Source: Methanosarcina sp. UBA289
Lineage (GTDB): Archaea; Halobacteriota; Methanosarcinia; Methanosarcinales; Methanosarcinaceae
Assembly: GCA_002496565.1 (NCBI GenBank)
Contig: DAKJ01000005.1
Coordinates: forward strand, 62,001 to 126,000
Direction: 5' to 3'
DNA: 64,000 nucleotides
Positions 9,168-17,219 of the stretch are shown one piece after another. How positions within the stretch are numbered: position 1 is the first letter of the stretch; every line of letters starts with the position of its first letter. The translations under genes and the position numbers were made by a program. The notes under the pieces are model-generated. The model was not told where the DNA came from, did not search any database, and worked only from the letters and a program-made list of their open reading frames with translations.

Positions 9168-10193
9168 GTGCAGGATCTCTGGACTTTGAAATACAGGGCA
9201 GGTACCCTGAAGGAAATACTTGGAAACGAACAGGCAGTAACCACGCTTTCCGAATTGTCGCAGTCAGGGACCCTGCCCCACCTTATTTTATATGGGCCTG
9301 AAAATTCCGGAAAAACAACAGCGGCTCTCGCTCTTGCCAGGCAGCTTTATGGAAGTACTTGGAAAAACAATTTTACATATTTCAACGCTTCGGATTTTTT
9401 TGACCAGGGGAAGCGTTATCTTGTCCGAGATAAGCGTTTTGTGCGTTTTCTGGGCACAGATGACCCAAAGAAGATCTATAAAAGCGTGATCGATATTTTC
9501 AAGGAAATTATCAATGAGTATGCTGGAATGGCTTCGCTTGATGCCGATTACAAGTTAATTTATATCGACAATGCTGAGTCCCTAAATTCGGACGCACAGC
9601 ACGCTCTCAGGCGAATTATGGAAAAGTACAGTTCAACATGCAGGTTTATTCTTTCCACTACCAAACCTTCTAAACTTATTTCTCCACTTCGCTCAAGGGG
9701 CCTTCAAATTTTTTTTGCATATGTTCCGGACGCTGTTCTGAAAACTCATCTTGAGAAAATCGGCTGTGCCGAAAAGTTGCAGTTTTCGGAAGGCGCATTG
9801 GATGCGATCCTTTATTCTGCAAGAGGAAACGTTGCAAAGGCGGTACAGACTCTACAGCTTGTTTCTTTGCTTGCACGCGGATCGATCCTTACCGAAGAGA
9901 TGGTATATGAAGCTACTACTTTGGGCAGGGATGAAAATATTAATAATTTGCTTTCTGCGGCTCTTGAGGGAGATTTTTCCAAAGGGCGGCAGCTTATCGA
10001 TGAGATGATCATCGAAAAAGGCTTGTCAGGAACTGAAATTCTTGAAAGACTTTCCGAAGCTCTCGTAGATTCAGGAGAATCGGACACAGAAATTGCTCGT
10101 CTTGTTGTAAAAATTTCCGAAGCTGATGTATGTCTTAAGGATGCAGCCAATGAAAGAATTCAGCTCGAAAGACTGCTCTCTACCTTCTCTTAA
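9168..10193 (+). CDS. Replication factor C small-subunit paralogue (RFC2-like, degenerate ATPase site)
   Basis: Clamp-loader AAA+ subunit, 341 residues, which helps load PCNA at primer ends. The usual RFC small-subunit layout is present: AAA+ core (about 1-230) and C-terminal collar (about 235-335). The Walker A is GPENSGKT (43-50) rather than GPPGTGKT. The Walker B reads LIYIDNAE (130-137), so the catalytic Glu of DEAD is Asn. The SRC box is SRG (176-178), keeping the arginine finger but losing the Cys. Methanosarcina is known to have two different small subunits plus a large one, and these changes fit the second, less catalytic type. The start is GTG after GGTGAA. It follows secD by 61 bases. 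Confidence 0.85.
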   Translation: MQDLWTLKYRAGTLKEILGNEQAVTTLSELSQSGTLPHLILYGPENSGKTTAALALARQLYGSTWKNNFTYFNASDFFDQGKRYLVRDKRFVRFLGTDDPKKIYKSVIDIFKEIINEYAGMASLDADYKLIYIDNAESLNSDAQHALRRIMEKYSSTCRFILSTTKPSKLISPLRSRGLQIFFAYVPDAVLKTHLEKIGCAEKLQFSEGALDAILYSARGNVAKAVQTLQLVSLLARGSILTEEMVYEATTLGRDENINNLLSAALEGDFSKGRQLIDEMIIEKGLSGTEILERLSEALVDSGESDTEIARLVVKISEADVCLKDAANERIQLERLLSTFS

Positions 10194-10769
10194 TTTTTAT
10201 CGATCCCTGGTGTCTTTACTTTTTCTTAATTTTCACAGATCTTAAGCATGTCTCTATTTTACTTCTCTTCATCCGTTTTCAAAGCATCTTATATATATAC
10301 TTCTATCTAGAAAACTATCAAAATACAAAACTATTTATACTAGAGTCCTTTGGCTAAAATTAACGTAGAAAAATATAAATACTATTAGCAATAATCTTTT
10401 ATTGCAGATGGGCCATAAGCTAAGGCTTCTCAGGAGTTAAGGGGCTCCATTATACTTTTTACGGGAAGTACGGACCTGGATTTCAGGACATCCACAAAGA
10501 TGTGCTGTACTTCCTGAAGATGGTTCAGAGCCTGGACTTCCTTGAGCAGAAGCCAGATCTGGCCTTCTCAAAAAATCCACAAAAAATCCACAAATAAATC
10601 CCTCCATTACTCCCTGAATAACTCCCTCTTTTCAGGGAGATTATGTTCATATGGCAGAATAGAATCCTACACATGCTTGAAGAAGATAATATCCTGCCTG
10701 AATTTTAAAAATTGCCTGCCCGAACTTTCCCTTCAGGCAGGCACTACTCGATTAATTACTCTTTCTTTT
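10194..10769. other. Spacer with a short coding relic and hairpins
   Basis: Most is AT-rich. From about 10426 to 10594 the plus strand reads as a coding-like segment of about 55 codons without an ATG, containing YGPGFQDIHKDVLYFLKMV, and ending in TAA. It looks like the tail of a lost gene that I cannot name. A perfect 8-bp inverted repeat TCCCTGAA/TTCAGGGA follows at 10611-10638. Confidence 0.35.
10714..10742 (-). terminator. Terminator of the amine permease operon
   Basis: GCCTGCC (10714-10720) and GGCAGGC (10736-10742) form a perfect 7-bp stem. On the minus strand the hairpin follows the last gene of the permease operon by about 30 bases and is followed by AATTTTTAAAA. Confidence 0.6.
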
Positions 10770-11006
10770 TTAGTATTTATAGTGCTTTACTGAATGATAG
10801 AGAATTACAGCAAAGAAAGCAACTATCACCAGCAAGAGGCTGAAGAAACCAACAGGATCCCAGACAAAACCTATCCCTGATCCTCCTTCTTCCCAGGAGA
10901 CAAGTACTGCTCCCTGGAGCACTGTAGGAATAACCACACAGGCGAAGGCAAGCACGAAGATAAATACGATGTCAAAAACTTCTGTAATGATATTTTTTTC
11001 TGCCAT
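10770..11006 (-). CDS. Small membrane protein of the amine permease operon
   Basis: 78 residues with two predicted membrane helices (about 12-33 and 50-70), separated by a short loop containing WEEGGSGIGFVWDP. Family not recognised. The ATG follows GGAG at 8 bases. It is the last gene of a minus-strand set of four: 34-aa peptide, permease, 87-aa membrane protein and this one. The 13-base gap to the previous gene indicates cotranscription. By context it probably accompanies or stabilises the permease; no biochemical role is known to me. Confidence 0.8.
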   Translation of the reverse strand: MAEKNIITEVFDIVFIFVLAFACVVIPTVLQGAVLVSWEEGGSGIGFVWDPVGFFSLLLVIVAFFAVILYHSVKHYKY

Positions 11007-11019
11007 GTCTTTAGTCTCC

Positions 11020-11283
11020 TTAATCGTAGTACTTGAACTCGAACATGTGGTTTTTAATAGACTCTCTCACCTTCAGGCATCCAATAGTCTCTATAGAAAC
11101 AATCAGTCCAATAAAGATTATATAGAGGTAGAAGAAACCGGAAGCAATCTCCCACGTCTCTGAGAGAATCCTGTATGCTGTAAATCCTTCCACACATACA
11201 AGCAAAGCAAGCATGACTATAACGAGAGCTGTATCTCCGGTAAGCTTGCTGTGATATTTGCTTTCCATTGCCTGGTCATTCAT
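11020..11283 (-). CDS. Small membrane protein overlapping the permease gene
   Basis: 87 residues with two membrane helices (about 18-38 and 48-70) and a polar C terminus rich in charged residues. Family not recognised. The best start is the ATG at 11281-11283, which overlaps the end of the permease gene by 8 bases and has GGAG just upstream; a TTG six bases earlier is possible. The overlap implies translational coupling with the permease, as expected for a subunit or accessory factor. The pairing of two two-helix proteins behind one APC permease is a notable arrangement. Confidence 0.8.
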   Translation of the reverse strand: MNDQAMESKYHSKLTGDTALVIVMLALLVCVEGFTAYRILSETWEIASGFFYLYIIFIGLIVSIETIGCLKVRESIKNHMFEFKYYD

Positions 11284-12679
11284 CTCCAATGCCTATCGCC
11301 TCCTTTCCTATCTTTCCATTTTCCGAACCCCTGGGTAAGGGCCAGCCCATTTCAGCCCAGTTGTTTTCAATATTTGATTTCTTGTGCTTGTGGCTGAAAT
11401 AGAAGTACGCAATGCCGTAGAACACAAAAGCGAAGATCAGGTTATACTTGTATCCCCAGAACAGCGTTGAAAGAATTGTAATTGCAATTGCGATTGCAAA
11501 ATAAGCAATATATGGCTGAAGAGGGCCCACAAAAGGCCTGACTTTGCTTGTGGTCTGCGGGAAGAGGTTCCTGAAGCGGATCAGGGAGAAGGGAATCAGC
11601 ACGTAGCAGAGCAGCCCCGAAACAATTGAGAAGGTAATTACCTGATCAAGGAAGCCGCTGAACGCAAAACCAATTGCAACAGGCATCGTGAAGATTACTG
11701 CTCTGTACGGGGTATTATACCTCGGGTGCACTGCTGAGAACCAGGAAGATACATAGTTGTCTCTGGAAAGAGCAAACCAGGAGCGTGAGGAATCACAGAC
11801 GCAGCCGTTTGCACTGGCAACACAGGTAAGGAATGTTCCGAGCCCCAAAGCGGCAACAAAGATAAATATGCCACTATTCTGTGCAGCCTCAAAAAGCGGA
11901 TACACGGAAACTCCGAGCAGGTCTGTAGGAATCAACACTGAACACATATAGAGGGTCATTGCCGCTCCTATAAGCAGGGTAATCATCCCGGCTTGCTGTC
12001 CAAGAGGCACTGCCCTTGATGGATGTTTACACTCTTCTGCGCACATTGCTGCTCCTTCTATACCAAGGTAGAACCATGGCCCGAACTGTAAGGCTGCAAA
12101 GAGGCCTATCATGCCGTTTGGTAGAGCGCCCTGGAAAAGGTACTCAGGGTGAATATCCACTAATCCAAAGGCAGTTGAGAAGAAGAAGGCCAATATCGCA
12201 ATGAAAGCTATCATGGTCAGGACAAAGTTCAGAGTTAAAGCCGCAACAACGCCACGGTAGTTTATGAAAGTCAGAAGGGCGATAACAAGCAAAGTCACAG
12301 GAAAAACCTGCAGCTTCGGGAAGATACTCTGTGCGATGCACGCGACAACAATAGCATCTGCCGCTTCAAGGGCTATATATTCCATATAAACTGCAAGCCC
12401 TACACTGGCAGCCGCTCCGGGCCCGACAAACAATCTTGCCCAGTCATAGGGCCCTCCTGCAAGTTTGGTTGCTGACCCGAGTTCACTGGCACAGAGAGCA
12501 ATTATGACATACATTGTTCCTGCAACCAGCATTGCAAGCAAAGATCCGAGAATTCCTCCTTTCGCAACGGTGAAGTTCCAGCCCATATATTCTCCTACCA
12601 GCACGATGCCGACTCCGAGAGCCCATACATGGAAAGGCCGCAGAGTTTTCACTAAGCTGGCAGACTCATGTTCAGACAT
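11276..12679 (-). CDS. APC-superfamily permease, probable methylamine transporter
   Basis: 467 residues with about 12 predicted membrane helices of the amino acid-polyamine-organocation fold. Helix 1 contains GVGIVLVGEYMGWNF, a variant of the substrate-binding unwound segment, and the IEGAAMCAEECKHPSRAVP segment is typical of the family. Position decides the substrate guess: the gene lies immediately downstream of mtmC-mtmB on the same strand, where Methanosarcina genomes place methylamine permeases. Three very small membrane proteins flank it in the same unit. A hairpin separates it from mtmB (12912-12934), so it is probably transcribed on its own or by read-through. The substrate is inference. 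Confidence 0.85.
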   Translation of the reverse strand: MSEHESASLVKTLRPFHVWALGVGIVLVGEYMGWNFTVAKGGILGSLLAMLVAGTMYVIIALCASELGSATKLAGGPYDWARLFVGPGAAASVGLAVYMEYIALEAADAIVVACIAQSIFPKLQVFPVTLLVIALLTFINYRGVVAALTLNFVLTMIAFIAILAFFFSTAFGLVDIHPEYLFQGALPNGMIGLFAALQFGPWFYLGIEGAAMCAEECKHPSRAVPLGQQAGMITLLIGAAMTLYMCSVLIPTDLLGVSVYPLFEAAQNSGIFIFVAALGLGTFLTCVASANGCVCDSSRSWFALSRDNYVSSWFSAVHPRYNTPYRAVIFTMPVAIGFAFSGFLDQVITFSIVSGLLCYVLIPFSLIRFRNLFPQTTSKVRPFVGPLQPYIAYFAIAIAITILSTLFWGYKYNLIFAFVFYGIAYFYFSHKHKKSNIENNWAEMGWPLPRGSENGKIGKEAIGIGDE

Positions 12680-12685
12680 GCTATA

Positions 12686-12790
12686 TCAGCCCCTTCTTTT
12701 TGAAACCTTACTGGCATCCAGTAAGACCCAGCCCATCAATCCGAAAGCCAGGAGATATATGAGTCCGTTTATTAAGGTCCACATATCCAT
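12686..12790 (-). CDS. 34-residue single-helix membrane protein ahead of the permease (symporter small accessory type)
   Basis: The minus strand reads ATG at 12788-12790 to TGA at 12686-12688. The product begins MDMWTLINGLIYLLAFGLMG and ends in the basic tail KVSKRRG: one membrane helix of about 20 residues followed by a conserved-looking WVLLDASK motif. GAGGG lies about 9 bases before the ATG. The stop is 7 bases before the permease start, so it is the first gene of that operon. It resembles the tiny accessory proteins annotated beside permeases and symporters in methanogens, which I recall but could not check. A second ATG two codons in is also possible. Confidence 0.72.
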   Translation of the reverse strand: MDMWTLINGLIYLLAFGLMGWVLLDASKVSKRRG

Positions 12791-12911
12791 TTTAATATAC
12801 CCTCTATTTTTTATACTTAATTATTATATTTTTTTAGTTATATTCTAAAAAAATCCATACGATTTGCAACATATATTTATAATTGTTTCGCCTGAGTGTT
12901 TAAAAAAAAAT

Positions 12912-12934
12912 AGCCAGCGAATTTATCGCTGGCT
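12912..12934 (-). terminator. Terminator after mtmB
   Basis: AGCCAGCGA (12912-12920) and TCGCTGGCT (12926-12934) make a perfect 9-bp stem with a 5-base loop. On the minus strand, 43 bases after the mtmB stop, it is followed by a run of T (TATTTTTTTTTAAA). This is a strong intrinsic-type terminator for the mtmCB transcript. Confidence 0.75.
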
Positions 12935-12977
12935 TTCCGATTCCTTCAATATAAACTTCAGGCTCTAAGCTTTCGGA

Positions 12978-14354
12978 TTAGAATACGAGTCCGAGCTCTT
13001 CGAGCTTCTTTCTTGCGCCGTCGTAGACCTGAACGTATTCGTCAGTTGGGGTTATGGTCTTTACGTCGTAGCATTCCTGGAAAGTCTTTCCTGCTGGGGC
13101 ACTTGCGTAATTCTTCTCATAGAGGGCTACAAGCTTGTCCAGAATTGTGTTTACTTCAGAGATTTCCACGCCTGCAGCTGCCCTTGCGACTTCTCCCATC
13201 ATTCTAGCTTCCATACCGGTAGTCTTGTCGGTCACTACACCCTTTGCGGCTGCGACACCTGAGAGGATTTCTCTGCCTGAGGCTGTGTCGGTAATGGACT
13301 GGGCTGATGCCTCAAGGAGACACATCTCAGTGCATGGGCCTGCACATGGGTAGTACTGGTTACCTGACAGTATGTCTGTAAATTCGGAAATTGTTGCACA
13401 TGCCCATCCTGCAATCGTCAGGGTTTCCCTGGTGTTGGTTGAACCCCAGCGGATGTGCACAGGACCATCAAGGTGCCAGCTTGCACTGCTCATGACAACG
13501 GCGTTGATGTGGGTTGCAATGTCGACAATTGTGGTTTCTTCAATGCCACCTGCATATCCGCCGAAGATTGGCATCTGTTCGTCCATGATAATGTCGCTGT
13601 TTCCTTTGTAGTGGGCAATAACGGCGATTGCATCAAGGTCGATCTTGAGCTCGTTGAGCTGGGAGACTTCGTGGCTGTCTGAGGAGATCTGGCCGCCATA
13701 GCAGTCAGAGGAGATATTTCCTTGAGCGGACAGGGAAGTCTCTGGGCCCTATATGCCCATGCCTGGGCGGCCTGCCATTGCAGCTGCCTGTTTAATCAGA
13801 CGGGTTTCTGTTTTTGCAGCAAGGACTTCATAAGGGCTGCCGGGGATAGGAGCTTTTCCGCGGACAGAAGTCATGACACCGTCTACTATTGTGTCAACTT
13901 CTCTTTCCAGAGCATAACTCATATGAACGGGCATAAACATGTCTTCCGAAATCGGAGAACCTGTAGGGCCACCCTGGACAATGGGCTTTCTCTTGTCAGC
14001 GACATTTCTCTTTCTTACGTTTACTGCATCCCTACCAGTACCGAGTACGAATTCCTTCTGCACGTTGTTGAGTGCATCCCAGATTTCGTCTTCAGTGTAC
14101 TTTACAATCCTGTGAGTGTCGGTACAGTAGATACCGCATTCAAGCAGCATATCAAAGCCTGCGTGGAAGAGCTTCTCCATCATATCCTTGTCTGTCGGGA
14201 CAAACTCTCCCTTGAAGTCAAGCCCATATTTCTGCTTGAGCTCCATTGCTTTCATTGGGATCCTCATGAGGTCCCAGTCATCCTGGGTGCACTTCTCTCC
14301 TACTTTTGCCCTATCATAAAACTCGTAGCAGTCAAATGATTTATTAAATGTCAT
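12978..14354 (-). CDS. mtmB: Monomethylamine methyltransferase MtmB, with in-frame amber codon for pyrrolysine
   Basis: Transfers the methyl group of monomethylamine to the corrinoid protein MtmC. 458 residues when the UAG at 13749-13751 is read as pyrrolysine (residue 202). The context is AMAGRPGMGI before and GPETSLSAQGNIS after, the known active-site environment. Sequence on both sides is collinear with M. barkeri MtmB as remembered, and the frame continues to TAA at 12978. A naive ORF search splits the gene in two. The start ATG follows GGAGG. It lies 19 bases after mtmC, forming the mtmCB operon. The decoding machinery (pylT, pylS) and pyrrolysine synthesis genes lie 6-11 kb away in this window. 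Confidence 0.97.
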
Positions 14355-14373
14355 TATCTTTTTCCTCCCAGGA

Positions 14374-15027
14374 TTATTGCATTACTTCAATTGCGACTTT
14401 TGCGGCTTCTGCAGCGTTTTCTGCAGTTGCGTCGGCTCCGATTTCTTCAACCCATTTCTTGGATACAGGGGCTCCTCCAAACATGCACTTTACGCCGTCC
14501 CTGAGGTTTTCTTCTCTGAGCCTGTCCATAAGGTCTTTCTGACCGAGCATGGAGGTGGTCATGAGTGCAGAGCCAACAAGAATAATCTTTTCTCCCTTGT
14601 GCTTTGCAGCTTCTTCAACGACGGTCTCGTTAAGAACGTCAACTCCAAGGTCGAGGATTTTAAAACCATTTGCTCCGAGCATAGTGCTAACAAGTCTGTG
14701 CCCGATGTCGTGGATATCTCCTTCTGCAACGAATGTAATTGCAAGTCCTGCTTCTTCTCCTTCCTTCTTGTTCTTCTCAAGTTCAGGGGTAAGGACTTCC
14801 ATTGCATTGCTCATTGCTTTTCCAGACATCATAATCTGAGGAAGGAAAATTTCGGCTGCTTCAAACTTGTCACCTACAATCTTCATTCCAACAGAAAGGC
14901 CCTTTGTAATAATATCAAGAGGTGGAATTCCTGCAGCTAGTGCTTCCTTACATAATTCTGCAGTGCCTGCAATGTTCTGACTTACGATCGCGTCGCGTAA
15001 CTTATCAAACATCTCTTGGTTTGCCAT
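14374..15027 (-). CDS. mtmC: Monomethylamine corrinoid protein
   Basis: Carries the methyl-cobamide between MtmB and MtbA. 217 residues. An N-terminal helical cap (about 1-90) is followed by a cobalamin-binding Rossmann domain with the base-off signature EGDIHDIGHRL (DxHxxG, about residue 105) and the matching SALMTTS and GGAPVS blocks. The ATG is preceded by GGAGG. It is the first gene of mtmCB, and its transcript probably has a leader of more than 400 bases with a strong hairpin (15266-15321). The reduced Co(I) state is maintained by RamA, also encoded here. Confidence 0.96.
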   Translation of the reverse strand: MANQEMFDKLRDAIVSQNIAGTAELCKEALAAGIPPLDIITKGLSVGMKIVGDKFEAAEIFLPQIMMSGKAMSNAMEVLTPELEKNKKEGEEAGLAITFVAEGDIHDIGHRLVSTMLGANGFKILDLGVDVLNETVVEEAAKHKGEKIILVGSALMTTSMLGQKDLMDRLREENLRDGVKCMFGGAPVSKKWVEEIGADATAENAAEAAKVAIEVMQ

Positions 15028-15265
15028 TTTTGTAAACCTCCACTGAAATTCGCAGTTCTATACAGTATTGCTGGGCAGTACAATGTTTCCAGACAATTTT
15101 TTTCGTAAAATCTTTGTGCTTGAGCAAAGACCCAAGCTCCGCTAGTTAAAAAATAGCATTTGCATGGGGCTCTCATTTATTGTTCAAATCCTGCCGCCTT
15201 ATATTTCAGCCATTAGGCGTGAGGAAATGTAAATGTCTTTACGAATTTTCGAATTGTTCATAATC

Positions 15266-15321
15266 GAAGTTATTCATTGCCATTTTATCCGAACAGGTTC
15301 GGACTTTTTGTGAATAACTTC
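15266..15321 (-). promoter_or_regulatory. Nested perfect inverted repeat in the mtmC leader
   Basis: The outer arms GAAGTTATTCA (15266-15276) and TGAATAACTTC (15311-15321) are perfectly complementary over 11 bp. Between them TCCGAAC (15288-15294) and GTTCGGA (15297-15303) form a second perfect arm pair. The structure is 56 nt long, about 240 bases before the mtmC start and downstream of the likely promoter, so it would be transcribed into the leader. It could be an RNA switch, an mRNA stability element or a protein-binding site; the function is unknown. Confidence 0.6.
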
Positions 15322-15487
15322 TCTCCTTACATTGTTACCGGGGAAGTTTCCTGCTGAAGACTGCAAACTTATTTTCCCAGTCAAATTAGCAATTCATATC
15401 CCAAATTTCCCAACAGTGTGCCTGCTGGAACTGCCTGGAATTGTTCTGAACACTGAGACTCAATTCCTAAAATAAAGATTGAAATTA

Positions 15488-15527
15488 TACTATATAAAAG
15501 AATACTATATTTGTTTATTATATATAG
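15488..15527 (-). promoter_or_regulatory. Candidate promoter(s) of mtmCB
   Basis: Two TATA-like elements on the minus strand: CTTTTATATAGTA at 15488-15500 and CTATATATAAT at 15517-15527. Either would give a transcript with a leader of roughly 440-470 nt, consistent with the long leaders typical of highly expressed methanogenesis operons in this genus. The start site is not determined. Confidence 0.45.
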
Positions 15528-15692
15528 TTATAGAAAATTTTAAATGAGGGATATTTGAAAATTCTTATCTCAAGGAACGAAACCTTTTAATAGTATATCG
15601 GATGCGGGCAGGCAGAATGTATAATTTTTTGTAAAATACAGGATTAGGTGACCAAGACAAACCCTATCGAAGTAACTTAAAAAAAGTTATTG

Positions 15693-15730
15693 GAAAGTAA
15701 GGTCGGCTTTAAGACCGACGACTTACTTTC
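15693..15730 (-). terminator. Large hairpin terminator after mtbA
   Basis: GAAAGTAAG (15693-15701) pairs with CTTACTTTC (15722-15730), and inside it GTCGG (702-706) pairs with CCGAC (715-719). On the minus strand, 80 bases after the mtbA stop, it is followed by a T-run (CTTTTTTTAAG). It separates mtbA from the mtmC promoter. Confidence 0.7.
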
Positions 15731-15810
15731 TTATAATGCTGTGCACTCTCAGTATGGCGCACTCTTAGATCCGATATAATCTCTATATCTGGATATGTTC
15801 AATAATTTTT

Positions 15811-16830
15811 TCAGTACTTGTGGCTTTTTGCGCACTCGATCATTTTCTGGAGGTTGACCGTTGGGGTCATGCTGACAGTCCCGCAACCAACGGTAAGTAA
15901 CCCTACACCTGCGTCAAGTACCTTCTTTGAGGCATCTGCAATCTCTTCAGGAGTTCCATTCCAGAGTACGGCAACAGGGTCAAGATTTCCGACAATGATG
16001 GCATTTTTCACACTGCCGGTTGCGGTCTTGATGTCTACTCTCTGGTCTACACTGATCCCGCTTACGCCGGCTTTGTCCATAATTCCAAGGCCGTTGGTTG
16101 TGTTTCCGCAAATGTGAAGAACTGTAGCCACATCGAGTTCCTTCATTGCGTCAGCAATTTTCTTATGGTAAGGAAGGGCGTACTTCTCGTAGAACTCTCC
16201 ACCAATAAGCTCATAGCTTGCTGTCGGGTCAATGATGGCTATGGTGTCTGCACCATTTTCAACCATTGCTTTTGCATAAGCTATATTGAAATCCGAACAG
16301 AAATCCAGAAGTGCGGGGACAACTTCTTCTCCTGTGAAAAGGTTTCCGAACCAGGCATCTCCATTAATATGCTGGGCAAGAGAGAAAGGACCTATCATGG
16401 ACCCTATAATCGGGAGCTCTTTTCCGTATTTTTCGGAGAGGATCTTGACGGCTTCAAGGACTACTGCAATTCTACCTTCTTTCAGGTTGTAATTCCTTAG
16501 TTTATCCAGATCTTCCAGGTTCTTTACACTGGGTTTGATTACTGATGGCTGCTGCTTAAGGTCGCCTGCCTTTATTCCGCAGCCAAAAAATTCGGCTTCA
16601 GCTGTGATGTCAAAGGGGACTCTTACAGCTTCAAAACCTACTACGGTGTGTGCTGCTTCGGCAAGAGTTGCCATTTTCTCTGCGTCGGCATGGGCTTCTG
16701 GCCAGTAGGCTCCACAAGCTTCCATTTGTTCAACAGTTCCGGTCTGAGTGAAACAGACAGCTGGCATCCTGTCCACCTGCTGTTTCCTTAATGCACGGTA
16801 TAATCTTTCTTTTGGGGTATATTCTGTCAT
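15811..16830 (-). CDS. mtbA: Methylamine-specific methylcobamide:coenzyme M methyltransferase
   Basis: Transfers the methyl group from methyl-MtmC (and related corrinoid proteins) to coenzyme M, giving methyl-CoM for methanogenesis. 339 residues, uroporphyrinogen decarboxylase fold. The zinc site that activates the CoM thiol is visible as LHICGN (about residue 240) and the later VGCGTVS (about 316). The start is ATG behind GAGAGGG. It is upstream of mtmCB on the same strand but separated by a hairpin and nearly 800 bases, so it has its own promoter in the spacer shared with the divergent methyltransferase gene. Confidence 0.95.
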   Translation of the reverse strand: MTEYTPKERLYRALRKQQVDRMPAVCFTQTGTVEQMEACGAYWPEAHADAEKMATLAEAAHTVVGFEAVRVPFDITAEAEFFGCGIKAGDLKQQPSVIKPSVKNLEDLDKLRNYNLKEGRIAVVLEAVKILSEKYGKELPIIGSMIGPFSLAQHINGDAWFGNLFTGEEVVPALLDFCSDFNIAYAKAMVENGADTIAIIDPTASYELIGGEFYEKYALPYHKKIADAMKELDVATVLHICGNTTNGLGIMDKAGVSGISVDQRVDIKTATGSVKNAIIVGNLDPVAVLWNGTPEEIADASKKVLDAGVGLLTVGCGTVSMTPTVNLQKMIECAKSHKY

Positions 16831-17219
16831 CTATAATCCCTCTCTAAGTTATATAGACACGGAAATAAGTTCAAAAATCCATTGTATAAATAAATATGTA
16901 TTTTTATCCTTTAATTATAACCATATTATAAAACAATGTTGATTAAATGGCCGGAATATGCTGAAAATACCCTCAAAATAAGTCAACTTGTTTTACTCAT
17001 GCTCTATGGATGAAAAGCTTAAAATAGCGGGAGGATTTGCGGCTTTGATCATTGTTTGAAAATTATAAAAGGTTGAAACGGACCGCTTCCATTAATTATA
17101 AACTGACAAACTTTCCATGTTCTCAGGAACAAATTTTTCTATTTATACTTAAAAGAACTGAAGTGATTGGTTATATTAAAGAACTGAAATGATTGGTTAT
17201 ATTAAAGGAAGGAACCAAT
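16831..17219. other. Divergent promoter region between mtbA and the SAM methyltransferase gene
   Basis: AT-rich spacer with TATA-like elements near 16890-16935 for mtbA. It also includes the tandem duplication listed at 17155-17206. No RNA gene is seen. Confidence 0.4.
17155..17206 (+). repeat. 26-bp tandem duplication just before a methyltransferase gene
   Basis: Two units of 26 bases (17155-17180 and 17181-17206) beginning GAACTGAA and ending TTATATTAAA, with a single mismatch. The second unit ends two bases before the GGAAGGA ribosome site. It may be a recent slippage event or a duplicated regulator site. Confidence 0.75.

Noticed and set aside
13749..13751. mtmB as two separate genes or a pseudogene broken by a stop
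   Set aside because: The stop is UAG at the known pyrrolysine site and the pyl genes are present.
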